Below are positions 12,691 through 25,016 of a DNA stretch of 64,000 nt, in pieces. Source of the DNA: Odontocerum albicorne (Eukaryota > Arthropoda > Insecta > Trichoptera > Odontoceridae); assembly GCA_949825065.1 (NCBI GenBank), contig OX463848.1:38485380-38549379 (forward strand), given 5' to 3'. Under the pieces are notes generated by a model that saw only the letters and a list, made by a program, of their open reading frames with translations, was not told where the DNA came from and made no database searches. Positions within the stretch are counted from its first letter, which is position 1. Every line of letters begins with the position of its first letter. The position numbers and the translations under genes are program-made.

Positions 12691-14290
12691 GTGAAGCAGC
12701 TCATTATAACAGTGAACGTTAGTATGATAATACACGTAAAATAAAATCATTATCAATTTTTGCTCGCTATAGCAGTGATCTCGTTATATCCGTGCTCGTT
12801 ATAACCAAGTTCAACTATATGTGTATGGGTGAGTAATGAATTATTTTATTTACAAGTTGAAGAATTTAATAACAAGTTGAAAAATTCTGATATGTAGGCA
12901 TTACCAATAAATAATATTATACTTTTCTCTTTGTGCATTCTGCTATTATTACTGTTGAATTGGATAATAAAGTTGTCTAACATAACTAATGACTAGAATA
13001 ATATTTAGTGAAGTAGCTCGTTATAACAGTGAGCGATAGTATGATAAAACGCGTAAAATAAAATCATTATCGAGATTTGCTCGCTATAGCAGTGATCTCG
13101 TTATATCCGTGCTCGTTATAACCAAGTCCGACTGTATATGTATTGGTGAGTAATGAATTATTTTATTAACAAGTTGCAGAATTTAATAACAAGTTGAAGA
13201 ATTCTGATATGTAGGCATTACCAATGTACTCGTATAATATTATATTTTTCTCTTTGTGGATTCTGCTATTATTACTGTTGAATTGGATAATAAAGTTGTC
13301 TAACGTAACTAATGACTAGAATAATATCTAGTGAAGTAGCTCGTTATAACAGTGAGCGATAGTATGATAATACGCTTAAAATAAAATCAATATCGAGTTT
13401 TGCTCGCTATAGCAATGATCTCGTTATATCCGTACTCGTAATAACCAAGTCCGACTGTATATGTATGGGTGAGTAATGAATTATTTTATTAACAAGTTGC
13501 GGAATTTAATGACAAGTTGAAGAATTCTGATATGTAGGCATTACCAATGTACTCGTATAATATTATATTTTTCTCTTTGTGGATTCTGCTATTATTACTG
13601 TTGAATTGGATAATAAAGTTGTCTAACGTAACTAATGACTAGAATAATATCTAGTGAAGTAGCTCGTTATAACAGTGAGCGATAGTATGATAATACGCTT
13701 AAAATAAAATCAATATCGAGTTTTGCTCGCTATAGCAATGATCTCGTTATATCCGTACTCGTAATAACCAAGTCCGACTGTATATGTATGGGTGAGTAAT
13801 GAATTATTTTATTAACAAGTTGAGGAATTTAATAACAAGTTGAAGAAATCTGATATGTAGGCATTACCAATGTATAATTATATATTTTTCTCTTTGTGGA
13901 ATCTACTATTATTGCTGTTGAATTGGATAATAAAGTTGTCTAACGTAACAAATGACTAGAATAATATTTAGTGAAGTAGCTCGTTATAACAGTGAACGAT
14001 AGTATGATAATACGCGTAAAATAAAATCATTATCGAGTTTTGCTCGCTATAGCAGTGATCTCGTTATATCCGTGCTCGTAATAACCAAGTCCGACTGTAT
14101 ATGTATGGATGAGTAATGAATTATTTTATCAACAAGTTACGGAATTTAATGACAAGTTGAAGAATTTTGATACGTAGGTATTTCCAATGTATAATTTTAT
14201 ATTATTCTCTTTGTAGAATCTGCCATTATTACTGTTGAATTGGATAATAAAGTTGGCTCACGTAACTAATGACAAGAATAATTCGAGTAA
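12691..14290. repeat. ~320-bp satellite, five copies
   Basis: GTGAAGTAGCTCG (GTGAAGCAGCTCA in the first copy) recurs at 12691, 13008, 13331, 13654 and 13971, giving periods of about 317-323. Within each unit, CTCGTTATAAC, CTCGCTATAGC and CTCGTTATATCC form degenerate subrepeats. Copies differ by substitutions and by a 6-bp indel (TACTCGTA against TA) at 13227 and 13550. Confidence 0.95.
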
Positions 14291-14639
14291 TTGTCGGTAA
14301 TAAATGTTGTAATTTGCACAGGTTTGTGTTACTTGAGTGATAATATCATTTTTATTACGTACATTTTATTTTGACAGTTTATGACAGAAGTGAGGAATCT
14401 GCAGCCTTGTATATCATTTAGAGCGCAGCCTTTTTAATTAATCCAAATTTGGTACCAAAAATCATATTATTTTTTATATGTTTTTATTCATCTTTTATTA
14501 TTTATATTTGTTATCTTGAAATTTACATGTTTAAAATACTCAAAGTATTTCCTCCAAAAAACTAAACTAAAAAAAGGTTAGGTAACTTTAAAATTAAGAA
14601 TATTTTTTCCGAAATATAGGCAATATAACTTCTTCCTGG
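14291..14639. other. flank of satellite and AT-rich sequence
   Basis: The first ~95 bases match 10640-10735. The rest shows nothing I can identify. Confidence 0.4.
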
Positions 14640-15742
14640 CACAGTCCAAACTCATTGCCTAGATAGGCTGTTGGGGTTGGCTCTTCTCGTTCTCAGACTG
14701 TATACTCTTCGGTTTTGGGTGTCGCTTTCATCTAGGCCGTTTCTCTGCAGGATTTTGGAGCATTAAGTCATCCAGGAGTTCTTTGGTCTTACTCTGGACG
14801 GCTGTCGCGGAAGATACACAGACATTGCCAGATTTACAGTATGGCCTGGTGGTCTCCGTCTTATGGGCCCGTACCATCTCAGCTGTCGCTCTTCCCGCTT
14901 ACTATTTATGTCAGTGACTCCCAGGCTACCACGAATGCGTGAGCTCTTAATTATATCTTTCAGTGATACTCCTGCCGACCACCTAAGCATTCGCATTTCT
15001 GTTGTTTCAAGTTGCCTAGAGTAGGAGCTGTACATAGTCCAACATTTTGAGCCATACATAATTGCGGGTCTAACGATAGTCTGGTACCTTTCCTTTCAGT
15101 TTTATAGGCATTTTTGGGTCACACAAGACTCCTGTTACCAAGCTGAATTTCATCCATCCCCCCCTTATTATATCGTCAACATCCGCGGCGCACCCTCCAT
15201 CTTTGTGAATGAGCGAGTTCAGATACTTAAATGAGTCACAGCTGGCTAATATTTCACCATCCAGTTGCATTGAAGGAGTTGTGACATTTGGGTCTTCAAA
15301 TGGCAGATACAGATATTCTGTCTTTTTCCTACTAATTTTTAAGCCGTTTTCCTCCAGGATCTTTCTCCATCTCTCCAGGCTGCTCTGCAAGTCACAATGG
15401 TTATCTGATATCAGTGCTACATCATCTGCAAAAAGCATAGTCTTAAGGATACCGTTAATTTTGTTAGATAGTTATGTTTGTTAGTTAGTTAGTTAGATTT
15501 GTTAGATAACTCATGACAATTATGAACAGCAGTGGACTGAGGACAGATCCTTGGTGCACCCCCACTTTGATTGGAAATTCATGTGATGTTTCCGACGTGC
15601 ATCTTACTTGGGTTTTTCCATTGGTATACATATCTTGTATGGTAAGCACATATCCTTCCAGTACGTCATGAGATCTTAATGCTGCCCAAATCAGGCTTCT
15701 GAGTACCCTGTCGAATGCCTTTTCCAGGTGTATAAATACCAT
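14640..15742 (-). pseudogene. RTE-like non-LTR retrotransposon, 3' half, broken
   Basis: Minus-strand pieces in order: VFIHLEKAFDRV (RT motif A), GVHQGSVLSPLLF (motif B), LFADDVALISD (the FADD catalytic motif), YLNSLIHKDGG, then YGSKCWTMYSSYSRQLE and LRWSAGVSLKDI. A TTAG-rich insertion (15445-15500) separates motif B from FADD, and a frame break occurs near 15065. The 3' end reads CAATGAGTTTGGACTGTGCC. Related 3' copies are at 40923, 57311 and 59079. Confidence 0.88.
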
Positions 15743-16379
15743 GATAGGCGATATAACTAATTTGTTTATATAAGCGATATAACTAATCTGTTTATTTATA
15801 AGCCTTAAACTAAATTATATCATATTTACGTCGTTAGTTAGAACATAGTAGTAAGATTTTGTTTTAAATAATGTACATTTTGAAGTACATCTAATTGAAG
15901 TTTCTTGAATGCAGCCTTATTAGGTTACAGCTAACTTAATGCGGCCTTCCATCATGACAAGGTTTCTCACCCCTGATTTACGACGATATAGGTTCTATCA
16001 TGTTTCTGACTTGTTTACTTTAACTCTATATTAATACAGTTTTGTTATATGTACATGCATATTTTAATGGTTCAAGCTATTGTAAATGATAAAACAGTAA
16101 ATAAAGTAATTAGTAGATAGATAGAGTATTTAGGTAGTATTTCCTCATATGTTGGAAGAGTTACGAAGGTTATTGAATGAAACAAAGTCAACGGTAACTA
16201 AAACATATGTACTAGGACCAAACAGTATCATGATTTGGTAATATGATAGTCCACAACAGTATTTTAGTACTTACTTTGACATATGGGAGGGAAATGTGGA
16301 CGTAGAAAAAGACTGAAAGGTAAATTGAATTGATTGCACTGAAAAAATATATGGGTTGAAAATACGTGTATATGACAGA
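15743..16379. other. non-coding stretch
   Basis: No gene recognised. The repeated TGTTTATATAAGCGATATAACTAA phrase at 15745-15795 is a short tandem duplication. Confidence 0.35.
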
Positions 16380-16760
16380 ATACAAAATGAATTGATTATA
16401 ATTGAATGTGAACTTTAGGCTAATGTGTAGAATACGATGAAGATGAGCACTCTGAAAGGCTTTGACGTATAGAAAGAATGAAAAAAAAAACACATAGAAA
16501 GAATGAAAAAAACATATAGAAAGAATGAAAACATATAGAAAGAATGAAAAAATCATTTAAAAAGAATGAAAAAACGAATATATAACACAAATGTGAGTGG
16601 AAAGCGTGGTAAAGCAAAACCAAGGATGAATCAAGTGAATTATATTTTGAAAGAATGATATGAAAGAAGTCAATGAAATCGTAGGAATTGTATGAGACGA
16701 TGTATGGATGTGAAAATGTGAAATATAATTGACAATTGAAACACTGTTTAATCCACTTCA
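16380..16760 (+). pseudogene. decayed retrotransposon tail with GAATGAAAAA expansions
   Basis: Similar to the relic at 19915-20070 (AGAAAGAATGAAA, then GAGTG-AAA-GTGTGGTAGA). The AGAAAGAATGAAAAA phrase has been multiplied about five times between 16475 and 16575. Confidence 0.45.
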
Positions 16761-16935
16761 AAATGCATATTCAACCCAACTAGTTTCAAGTCAAATGCGA
16801 CTCATTTTCCAGAGGTACTCCGAATTTGAGTACCCTTGAAGATGAGTCACATATGACTTGAAACTAGTTAAGTCAAATATATATTTTCAAGTGGATTAAA
16901 GTGTTTAAAATTTTAAAAACATTTGAATAAACATG
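16750..16935 (+). mobile_element. Penelope-like element 3' end with inverted repeat
   Basis: AACTAGTTTCAAGTCAAATG (16778) and CATATGACTTGAAACTAGTT (16850) form an inverted pair around CTTGAAGATGAGTCA. The GAAGATG...GAAAC(T/C)(A/G)GT arrangement is typical of Penelope-like 3' regions. Confidence 0.55.
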
Positions 16936-17341
16936 AATTTCCACAGTGTTAATGCTTAAAGGTGAAATATATGTCGAGACAGGAAAATCTGAAGTTTTGT
17001 TCTCTCTGTTTACCCCAACAGGGAAACGACGTGATTATATGTATGTATACATGCACGAGTGTAATAATATGAATAGTTTATATGGCATTCTTAGGTCAGT
17101 TGTTTTACCTCAAGGGCGCGTATTAAAATGAAACATAATATGTGCAATAAAATTGCAATAATAAATGTTTTTATACCTGAAATATGTACAATGCATTTAT
17201 ATAATATACATATATGAACTTATGGACATATTTATTCGAAAAGAAACCAAACACATATTTTATATATATGGATATAATTATGGAAAAAAGACGACTCAAA
17301 TTTTACTTTATCTAAGATATGTTGTTTATAGTTAAGGCATT

Positions 17342-17450
17342 AACGTTGTGCTCCCCTTAAGATGAGGTGAAAGCCTTGAAACCGGTAGGGTTATACAGTC
17401 ACAAAAGAGTGGAATAAACAATGTTTGTTAAAAATAAATTACAATGATCT
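17342..17450 (+). mobile_element. Penelope-like element 3' end
   Basis: CCTTAAGATGAGGTGAAAGCC, then TTGAAACCGGTAGGGTTATAC and GTGGAATAAACAATGTTTG match, in inverse orientation, the sequence at 52168-52265 that follows a GIY-YIG endonuclease remnant. Confidence 0.75.
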
Positions 17451-17529
17451 AAGACAGTTGAAGAAATCTTTCCCCGCTTTGTCTGTACTAGAATGAAAAA
17501 AAAAGATTCAATCTAACCGTAATCCAATT

Positions 17530-17715
17530 TAATCCCAATATCCAATGATCCGATCGTCTTACCTCGGTGTGCCATCGGATCCAGTACAGTAGCGTGACCG
17601 GTGAGTTTGCTGGTGTGCAGCGGCTCACTCACTTAAAACAAACTCCATAGCACAGTTTCGCTTTCTAACAGAGCGAGCAAACCTAAACGTCGGGGCGTCT
17701 GAGGACTGGGAGCAG
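17530..17715 (+). mobile_element. SINE-2, 3' part only
   Basis: ACCTCGGTGTGCCATCGGATC, GTGACCGGTGAGTTTGCTGG and CAAACTCCATAGCACAG match the 3' part of the tRNA-headed SINE at 22459-22985 and 28625-29011. Confidence 0.75.
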
Positions 17716-17724
17716 GTACTTCGG

Positions 17725-17810
17725 GGCGCCTGAGTTAGAGCACCCTTGAGGAAAGTTTGCTCTCTAAACGGCGCTATATAAATTTTACTTTTATTATTAT
17801 ATTTCTTTAG
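17725..17810 (+). mobile_element. SINE-3 fragment
   Basis: GAGCACCCTTGAGG, TTTGCTCTCTAAACGGCGC and the tail TTTTATTATTATA. Other copies are at 36318 (inverse), 44172, 51790 and 62083; some carry the B-box-like GGGTTCGAATCCC. Confidence 0.65.
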
Positions 17811-19300
17811 TCAAGAAGAATCATTCATTCGTTCTACGTGCCCAAACTATATCAATGTGTCTACTTCATTTAATTGATTTAATAAATCAGCTTTAAGTTA
17901 ATATTAAAACTGTTATACATTATAACCCCATGTATTATTCTATTGCACGCATTGGTACAGCATTTATTAGGCTCATTTCAGATTTTTTTTCACATTGACG
18001 TTATACACCTATTCACCAAAGCACTGAAATACTGTTACGGAGGATTGCAACCTCGTTTGATCCAGTCTTAAATTAACATTCATCCCCAATTACTTCATTC
18101 CATATCCCTAATAACAATACATTAATATCATTTTCTTCTTCAGCGTTCCCTTAATGCTGAGGAACGAGGCCCATAAATTGTTGAGCTTATTAAAATGATT
18201 TTCTTGGGAAAATAGTACTTTTAATAATAAATATCATATTTTATCGTTAATTTGCGTAGTTTTGTTCCATACAAACCGGCGAGATGTTTCTCCAACTATC
18301 TCACGTTAAGTAAAACGTGGGTTGGGTCCTTTTGGCGTAATTACTTCCATATTACATATGCCTGCAAGAAATATTATGCACGGACATCTTTGCATTACAA
18401 TCCGAGGCTCGAATGGGAATTAATGACACAATAATCAACGTAGGGATGCAGAAGGTGCTAGTCAGGGGGAAGAGGGGGCTGGCAGGGGAAGTGGACTGCC
18501 TTGAGAAGGATGTAGATCTCGTCAAGGTCACACTACCATGGGTGTAACCGGGGGGTAACGTTAATTGTTTTTTTTATTTATATAAATATACGTTTCAATG
18601 TACCTTATAACAAAAATAATACAAATAAAAGTGCCAGTAGTGAGTGCTTAATACATTAAGGACAGAACATATGTGACAGAAGAAAAACAGCCGATATAGT
18701 ACTGCTATACAAAATCATTCACTCAGTGATTGATGCACCTCACTTACTCGCAAGTATTTCATTTCATATCCCCACTAGATCCACAAGACAGCTCAATCCC
18801 TTTTATACCGAAAATTGTTATACTAACTATAAAATCAATTCCTCTATAATTCGTATGCAAAGACTTGAAAACGAGTTTTGCAACAATTTAGATATCTTTA
18901 ATATAAGTATATATAGTATTCGCCAGAATATTACAACAATATATAGAAATAGCTACTAACTTTGTCTCTCCTTTATTAATATAAATAACGTAATACAAAT
19001 CAAATATTAAGGACAATATTTTGCCTCTGGAGTTGAGTAACCCTGCATCAGCACGTGTGAAGCTTTTAATTCTGCAAAGCAACTTGCATCTCGTTCCACT
19101 AATGAGGCCATGTGTTTTCTATATCTCAATATATATCCATAAAATTCCCACAAAATTCTCAAAGATTATTAAATAATTTTAAAACGATGACTGTAATTTA
19201 TTCTACTGCTTTTTGTATCTTCATGTTAATTTAAGATAAAGTTGTATTATTTGCCAATAATTTTAAGTAATTTATAACCTGTCACATGTTCATTTGTATA
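17811..19300. other. non-coding stretch with repeat scraps
   Basis: No gene supported. The part at 18135-18215 (CATAAATTGTTGAGC, TTTTCTTGGGAAAA) recurs at 44515-44580. The GC-richer patch at 18440-18550 is unexplained. Confidence 0.35.
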
Positions 19301-19309
19301 TAAAGACAC

Positions 19310-19470
19310 TGTTGTGTCGTTAATTAAATAAATAAATATATGGTATAAAAAAAAATACAACAAAGCTAGAAAGAAATAGGTATCAAACTTTAGAAGAAAA
19401 TCATATGTTACCGACACAATGCGGGGTCGTCTACAGGCGCACAGCCCACACTGCGTAAAACAATACAAAC
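19310..19470 (-). mobile_element. diverged SINE-1 fragment
   Basis: A TTAAATAAATAAATAT tail, then a diverged CAGCCCACAC block in the usual SINE-1 order. Confidence 0.35.
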
Positions 19471-19639
19471 ACAAAAGATAAATTTTGAAAAGCAAAATAT
19501 AAAAGACGGAATCAGACAGGTACAACTTCACAAATCGCCTTCAGCACAGGGTTTTATAATCATCATCACTATATTTGTCTCATTAAGAATACGGGAATGC
19601 CATAAAAATCTTCGCCCAAGTCGATCCAGAGTCCGACAT

Positions 19640-19745
19640 GCTATATCTTTAAGCTTTTAGTTTTTTCACTTTAAACTCAATTTTTTTAATTTAAAGTGAA
19701 AAAACTTTTTATTCACTTTAAATTCAATTTTTTAAATTTTCAATA
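19640..19745. repeat. short inverted/direct repeat
   Basis: TTTTTTCACTTTAAACTCAA, its approximate inverse TTTAAAGTGAAAAAAC, and a second direct TTCACTTTAAATTCAATTT occur together and can fold into a hairpin. Confidence 0.6.
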
Positions 19746-19914
19746 CAGTTTATTTACATATTTATTAACTAACTTAATAAATAACATTAAGATTTTCTTT
19801 AAACATCATGGTAACAATTATAAAACATAACATTACATATAAACTTCTTACAAAAAAAACAACAATTTATGAAACATATTTGTTGTAAAATACGAGTATA
19901 ATGAGTGTTGTTAA

Positions 19915-20070
19915 TTTAGATGATGAAGAGTACTGTAAGATGTCACATAGAAAGAATGAAAGAAAAAAGACTCACATAACAAATATACAGTGCAAATTTG
20001 AGTGAAATGTGTGGTAGAGGAAGACCAAAGAAAGTTTGTTCAAATCAAGTGAATAATATTCAAAAAACTT
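19915..20070 (+). pseudogene. decayed retrotransposon tail
   Basis: AGAAAGAATGAAAGAAAAAAG through GAGGAAGACCAAAGAAA corresponds to the RINEERP...RGRPRK tail seen better at 45155-45460. Confidence 0.5.
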
Positions 20071-20409
20071 TTCTGTGGGGAGGTCAATTTTGTTTAATGT
20101 ATTAGAAAGTTATTTACGCCATCGTGAGTTAAGATTGTATTCGGTGTCGTATTCACAAACTGAGATTTTAAGAGTAGCACCACTCGCACACGGATTGACT
20201 TTATTGAATGAATTTCCCGATATCGTTATCTTCAATATCTCAGTGGATAAATTGAGAATTTAACTTCTTTGTAAACTTTAGACATAGCTGAGCCGTTTCA
20301 CAGAGAAACTTGAGCTTCCTTTTGGTATTGTGTTATATTATTTATTTTGTTAACTTTTTATTTTGTTTTCTGCCATACGTTTTTGTTTTTTTCTTTTTGT
20401 CTTCTATTT

Positions 20410-20850
20410 ATTCTTTAATCTAGATATGCGGGGGTGTGGGATGGAAGCCCCCTGATGCCCTTGTGGTCGGGCTCGCCCTACATTGGTGGGGTGTATCTCG
20501 GCCGAGGGAATGTTTCTGGGATGAGCCCGGACCTTTTAGTGTCTTCTCTCTTGAATGTATTTTTTTTTGTCATCTATTTATTTTCTGTGTTTATTTTTTT
20601 TATATATTCTTGTTCTACGTGTTCAAGGGTGTGGACTGAAAAACATCTGGTGTCCCCGTGGCTGGGTTCGCCCTATATTGGTGGGGTGTATCTTGGCCGA
20701 GGGGATGCTATTAGATGAGCCCAGACCTTTTAATAGCTTCTGTATTTAATGTATTATCTGCAATTTATGTGTTTTAGAAGTGTTATTCAAATATAATCTG
20801 TACATACTATGTTGCTATCAATAAACCTATTATTTATTTATTTATATGTA
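20410..20850 (+). mobile_element. two SINE-1 copies in tandem
   Basis: Each unit carries GGTGTGGNNTGAA-like sequence, GGCTCGCCCTA(C/T)ATTGGTGG and GGTGTATCTTGGCCGAGG. The second ends GCTATCAATAAACCTATTATTTATT. Open frames through both copies are coincidental. Confidence 0.85.
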
Positions 20851-20984
20851 ATAAGATTTATGTTTTTTTCTTGTTATTGGGCAAAACTTGTATCAATTGT
20901 AAAATAAATAAATAAATAAATAAACGTGTTACGAGCACATGTTTTACAATAACAATTTGATTGTCAACAGTATAGTACATACAA

Positions 20985-21190
20985 CCTGAAAAATATAGTG
21001 ACAATGTCTTCTATATGCGTGTTTTACATGCCCATGCCATCTCAAAATATTATTCTTAATCTTAATTAATATATCAGCCTTGAGTTCACATTCATCCCTA
21101 ATCACTGTATCCCGTATTCTATTATCCATTGTCACCCCATGAATTCTTCTCAGTGCATTAATTTACACTACATTTATTTAGATTTTTTTC
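20985..21190 (-). pseudogene. decayed retrotransposon tail
   Basis: Minus-strand DNRIRDTVIRDECELKADI, then ILRWHGHVKH, matches the family at 45155 (NECELKADVLSKMKKSTLRW). Confidence 0.6.
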
Positions 21191-21339
21191 AGTTCGAGTA
21201 TATTTATTTAAGAGTCGCGTTGTCATTTATATATTTCCAGTAAATAAATAAACAATATTAAGGTATATCAGATTGTTATTACAAAATAAATTTAGCAGAC
21301 GATAATTTGCTCAAAAATGTGTATTAAAAGTAAATACAT

Positions 21340-21570
21340 TGATTACTTTTCTTTTGTTACACCACTGTTAGGCAGATGAGGCAATGTACGCCAGCCGAAT
21401 AGTGCATCGCATGCAAGCTGTAACGGTCGCAGATGCCTGGCCGCTCCCACGGTAACGTGCTGTCGCTCGAACAAACCGACCCCGATAGCGCGGCCCTGGG
21501 GTAACCATGATTTTTTAAAAGAGAACATCCAGTTGTTCCTCGTCCACCCACACTCAATCGGAACGAATTA
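21340..21570. other. GC-richer block of unknown nature
   Basis: About 220 bases richer in GC than either flank. Open frames on the minus strand in two phases match nothing I recognise. It could be part of an old TE or LTR. Confidence 0.3.
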
Positions 21571-21865
21571 GGTATCCTTACACATGTAACTTCAACTCGT
21601 AAGAAAATTGAATTTACTAATGTATAACTCTATGGCGACCTTCATGTTCTAGTTCAGGCCTGGGCAAATATTTTAGCAAAAAGGCCGCATTGATAATTTC
21701 AATATTTGAGTTTAATTTTATTTTCTTAAAATGATTTGATAATTTAAAAATACATTTTAAAATTTCAGTGCGCATTAATATGACATCCGTGGTCTTGTTG
21801 GTAACACGCATGTCTTACCAGCAAATAAGGAAACATTATTTTCTTCCAAATTATATGGATATATA

Positions 21866-22405
21866 CGAGGCATATCCAGAAAGTAAGTGTACTGAATTTT
21901 TGTAGGTTACAATTTTTTTTATTTAAACAAAAAAAATACGTGGTTACCGTAGTACATATGTAAGCTATTTTTCGACATAGTCGCCATTCCTCTCAATACA
22001 GGTGGTGAAGCGGGGTATCAACTTTTTGATGCCTTCCTCGAAGTAGTTTCCCGCCAACTCCTCCGTCCACTTCTCCACCTCCTCCTTTACCTCCTCGTCC
22101 ACACTCGTACGATTCATAGCTTTATCACCATATGCAGTTTTCCCCTCATTATAAACCTCAACCGGAGGTTTTCCCTTCCAAACGAGATAACGGATGACGC
22201 CACGTATTTCGCACTTGGCGGGAGATTGGATTGACATTTTTTACGAAACGTGTTGTCGCGTCGACACTTCTCAACGTACTGACCTCGAACCAGTCTCGTT
22301 GCGGAGGGGAAGGGTTAGGCTACACGGAAGTGTAGCCAATATGTCGAAAATAAAATCCATCCGGTCGTGAGAGCCTCAGTACACTTACTTTCTGGATACG
22401 CCTCG
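21866..22405 (-). mobile_element. internally deleted mariner, 540 bp, TA flanks
   Basis: The ends are CGAGGCATATCCAGAAAGTA and the inverse of TACTTTCTGGATACGCCTCG, flanked by TA (21864-21865 and 22406-22407). On the minus strand one open frame (22237-21965) starts MSIQSPAKCEIRGVIRYLVW and then jumps directly to a transposase C-terminus (GNYFEEGIKKLIPRF, TTCIERNGDYVEK). The whole DD34D catalytic core is missing, yet the frame stays open across the junction. The fuller copy is at 63478-64000. Confidence 0.93.
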
Positions 22406-22458
22406 TATATTTACCAAATGGTACCTTTTTCTCTTGTGAACCCTTGTAAGGTTGCGAT

Positions 22459-22985
<527 letters not shown>

Positions 22986-23026
22986 GACAAGGAAATCTTC
23001 GACTTCAAGGCCCAGCTACGATCACG

Positions 23027-23145
23027 GCGTGATCTAGTTGGTAAAACTACTATTTTACCAACAAATAAGCAAATATTATTTTCTTTCAAATCATCTAAGT
23101 ATATATTTTAATAAATGGTAACTTTTTTTTTGTGAGGTCACGATG
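23027..23145 (+). repeat. paralogue of the mariner insertion site
   Basis: TTACCAACAAATAAGCAAA through TAATAAATGGTAACTTTTT matches the two flanks of the 540-bp mariner (21820-21863 and 22408-22430) without the element. Confidence 0.7.
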
Positions 23146-23445
23146 GCCGGTGCTCTTCGGTATGTGGTGCCCTAAGGCTGCAGCTATTTTAGCCCAATGC
23201 TTAAGTTGGCCCTGGTCCTGAGAGAAGGTCAGTTATAACAGAGAGAGAGAAAATTAAAATAAAATTTTATTAAGTTGACAAGACAGAAAACCTTCCGAAT
23301 TTGTTTTAATCTTCAAATTTTTCACAAATATTTGGGGTAACCATGTATCATATAATCTTATACTGAAACCATTCTTAGTGTGACCATACATTGATTTATT
23401 ATACGTTCATTGCACCAATTATTCGGGTTTACTTAATTAAAAACA

Positions 23446-24365
23446 TCTTAAGTTTGATCACTATCACAAATAATAATATAATTGTAAGTGTACTCGTATA
23501 TCTTAAGTTTGATCACTATCACAAATAATAATATAATTGTAAGTGTACTCGTAAAATATCTTAAGTGTGATCACTATCACAACTAATAATATAATTGTAA
23601 GTGTACTGTTTGTATATCTTAAGTTTGATCACTATCACAAATAATAATATAATTGTAAGTGTACTGTTTGTATATCTTAAGTTTGATCACTATCACAAAT
23701 AATAATATAATTGTAAGTGTACTGTTTGTATATCTTAAGTTTGATCACTATCACAAATAATAATATAATTGTAAGTGTACTGTTTGTATATCTTAAGTTT
23801 GATCACTATCACAACTAATAATATAATTGTAAGTGTACTGTTTGTATATCTTAAGTTTGATCACTATCACAAATAATAATATAATAGTAAGTGTACTGTT
23901 TGTATATCTTAAGTTTGATCACTATCACAAATAATAATATAATTGTAAGTGTACTGTTTGTATATCTTAAGTTTGATCACTATCACAACTAATAATATAA
24001 TTGTAAGTGTACTGTTTGTATATCTTAAGTTTGATCACTATCACAAATAATAATATAATAGTAAGTGTACTGTTTGTATATCTTAAGTTTGATCACTATC
24101 ACAAATAATAATATAATTGTAAGTGTACTGTTTGTATATCTTAAGTTTGATCACTATCACAACTAATAATATAATTGTAAGTGTACTGTTTGTATATCTT
24201 AAGTTTGATCACTATCACAAATAATAATATAATAGTAAGTGTACTGTTTGTATATCTTAAGTTTGATCACTATCACAAATAATAATATAATTGTAAGTGT
24301 ACTGTTTGTATATCTTAAGTTTGATCACTATCACAAATAATAATATAATTGTAAGTGTACTCGTA
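23446..24365. repeat. 58-bp satellite, 16 copies, with higher-order repeat
   Basis: The unit contains ATCTTAAGTTTGATCACTAT, CACAAATAATAATATAATTG and TAAGTGTACTGTTTGTAT. Variant sites (CACAAC against CACAAA; AATAG against AATTG) recur in a fixed three-copy order for copies 7-9, 10-12 and 13-15, so a 174-bp block was itself amplified. Confidence 0.96.
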
Positions 24366-24684
24366 GCTGTGTTTGTAAATTTTGAATTTCACAACAGTCT
24401 GATAGTGATTTAAGACTTCTCACTTATTTTTAGTATTGTACAGTAAAATTTACATAAATTGAACAGATTCCTCTCACTGCAAGCTGGACGAGAACCCGCA
24501 TTAGTCGAAAGTGCACGCAATCACATCGCTTGTTGACATCTGTCGTGTTGTTTTTTTTAGACAAATCGGTTTTAACTTGCATTTGCAATGTACGTTTCCT
24601 TAGAAAATAAAGCAACTAATAATATTAAACGACCGCTTTACCAACATATACAAATAGTTGATACGAATAAGTCTTGTGACGATG

Positions 24685-25016
24685 CATTATTGTAAGTGTA
24701 TCTGTATAGGGTAGTGGGTAAGTTTTTCTGTATAGGGAAGAAGGTAAGTGTATCTGTATAGGAAAGTTGGTAAAGTACGAGTATATCTGTATAGGGAAGT
24801 GGGAAGTTTTTCTGTATAGGGAAGTGGGTAAGTGTATCTGTGTAGGGAAGTGGGGATTTTTTCTGCATAGGGATGTGGGTAAGTGTATCTGTATAGGGAA
24901 GAGGGTAAGTTTTTCTTTATAGGGAAGTGGGTAAGTGTATCTGTATAGGTAAGTGGGTAAGTTTTTCTGTATAGGGAAGTGGGTAAGTGTATCTGTATAG
25001 GGAAGTGGGTAAGCTG
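24685..25016. repeat. ~26-bp minisatellite
   Basis: About 12 degenerate copies of GTATCTGTATAGGGAAGTGG, alternating between GTAAGTGTATCTG and GTAAGTTTTTCTG, which suggests a dimeric unit of about 52 bp. Confidence 0.92.

Noticed and set aside
13427..13760. TACTCGTA at 13427 and 13753 as insertion scars
   Set aside because: Other satellite units read GTGCTCGTTATAA or GTGCTCGTAATAA here, so the octamer arises by substitution at this place, not by a 6-bp insertion.
20434..20749. Small proteins with SGSPYIGGVYLGRG-type sequence
   Set aside because: They are read through two SINE-1 copies and recur on either strand wherever that SINE occurs (for example 56485-56759).
21343..21557. Two overlapping minus-strand frames as a small gene
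   Set aside because: Neither frame resembles a known protein, there is no start or splice context, and two phases are open only because of local composition.
23446..24365. CRISPR-like array
   Set aside because: Contiguous monomers with no unique spacers, in a eukaryotic genome; it is a satellite.
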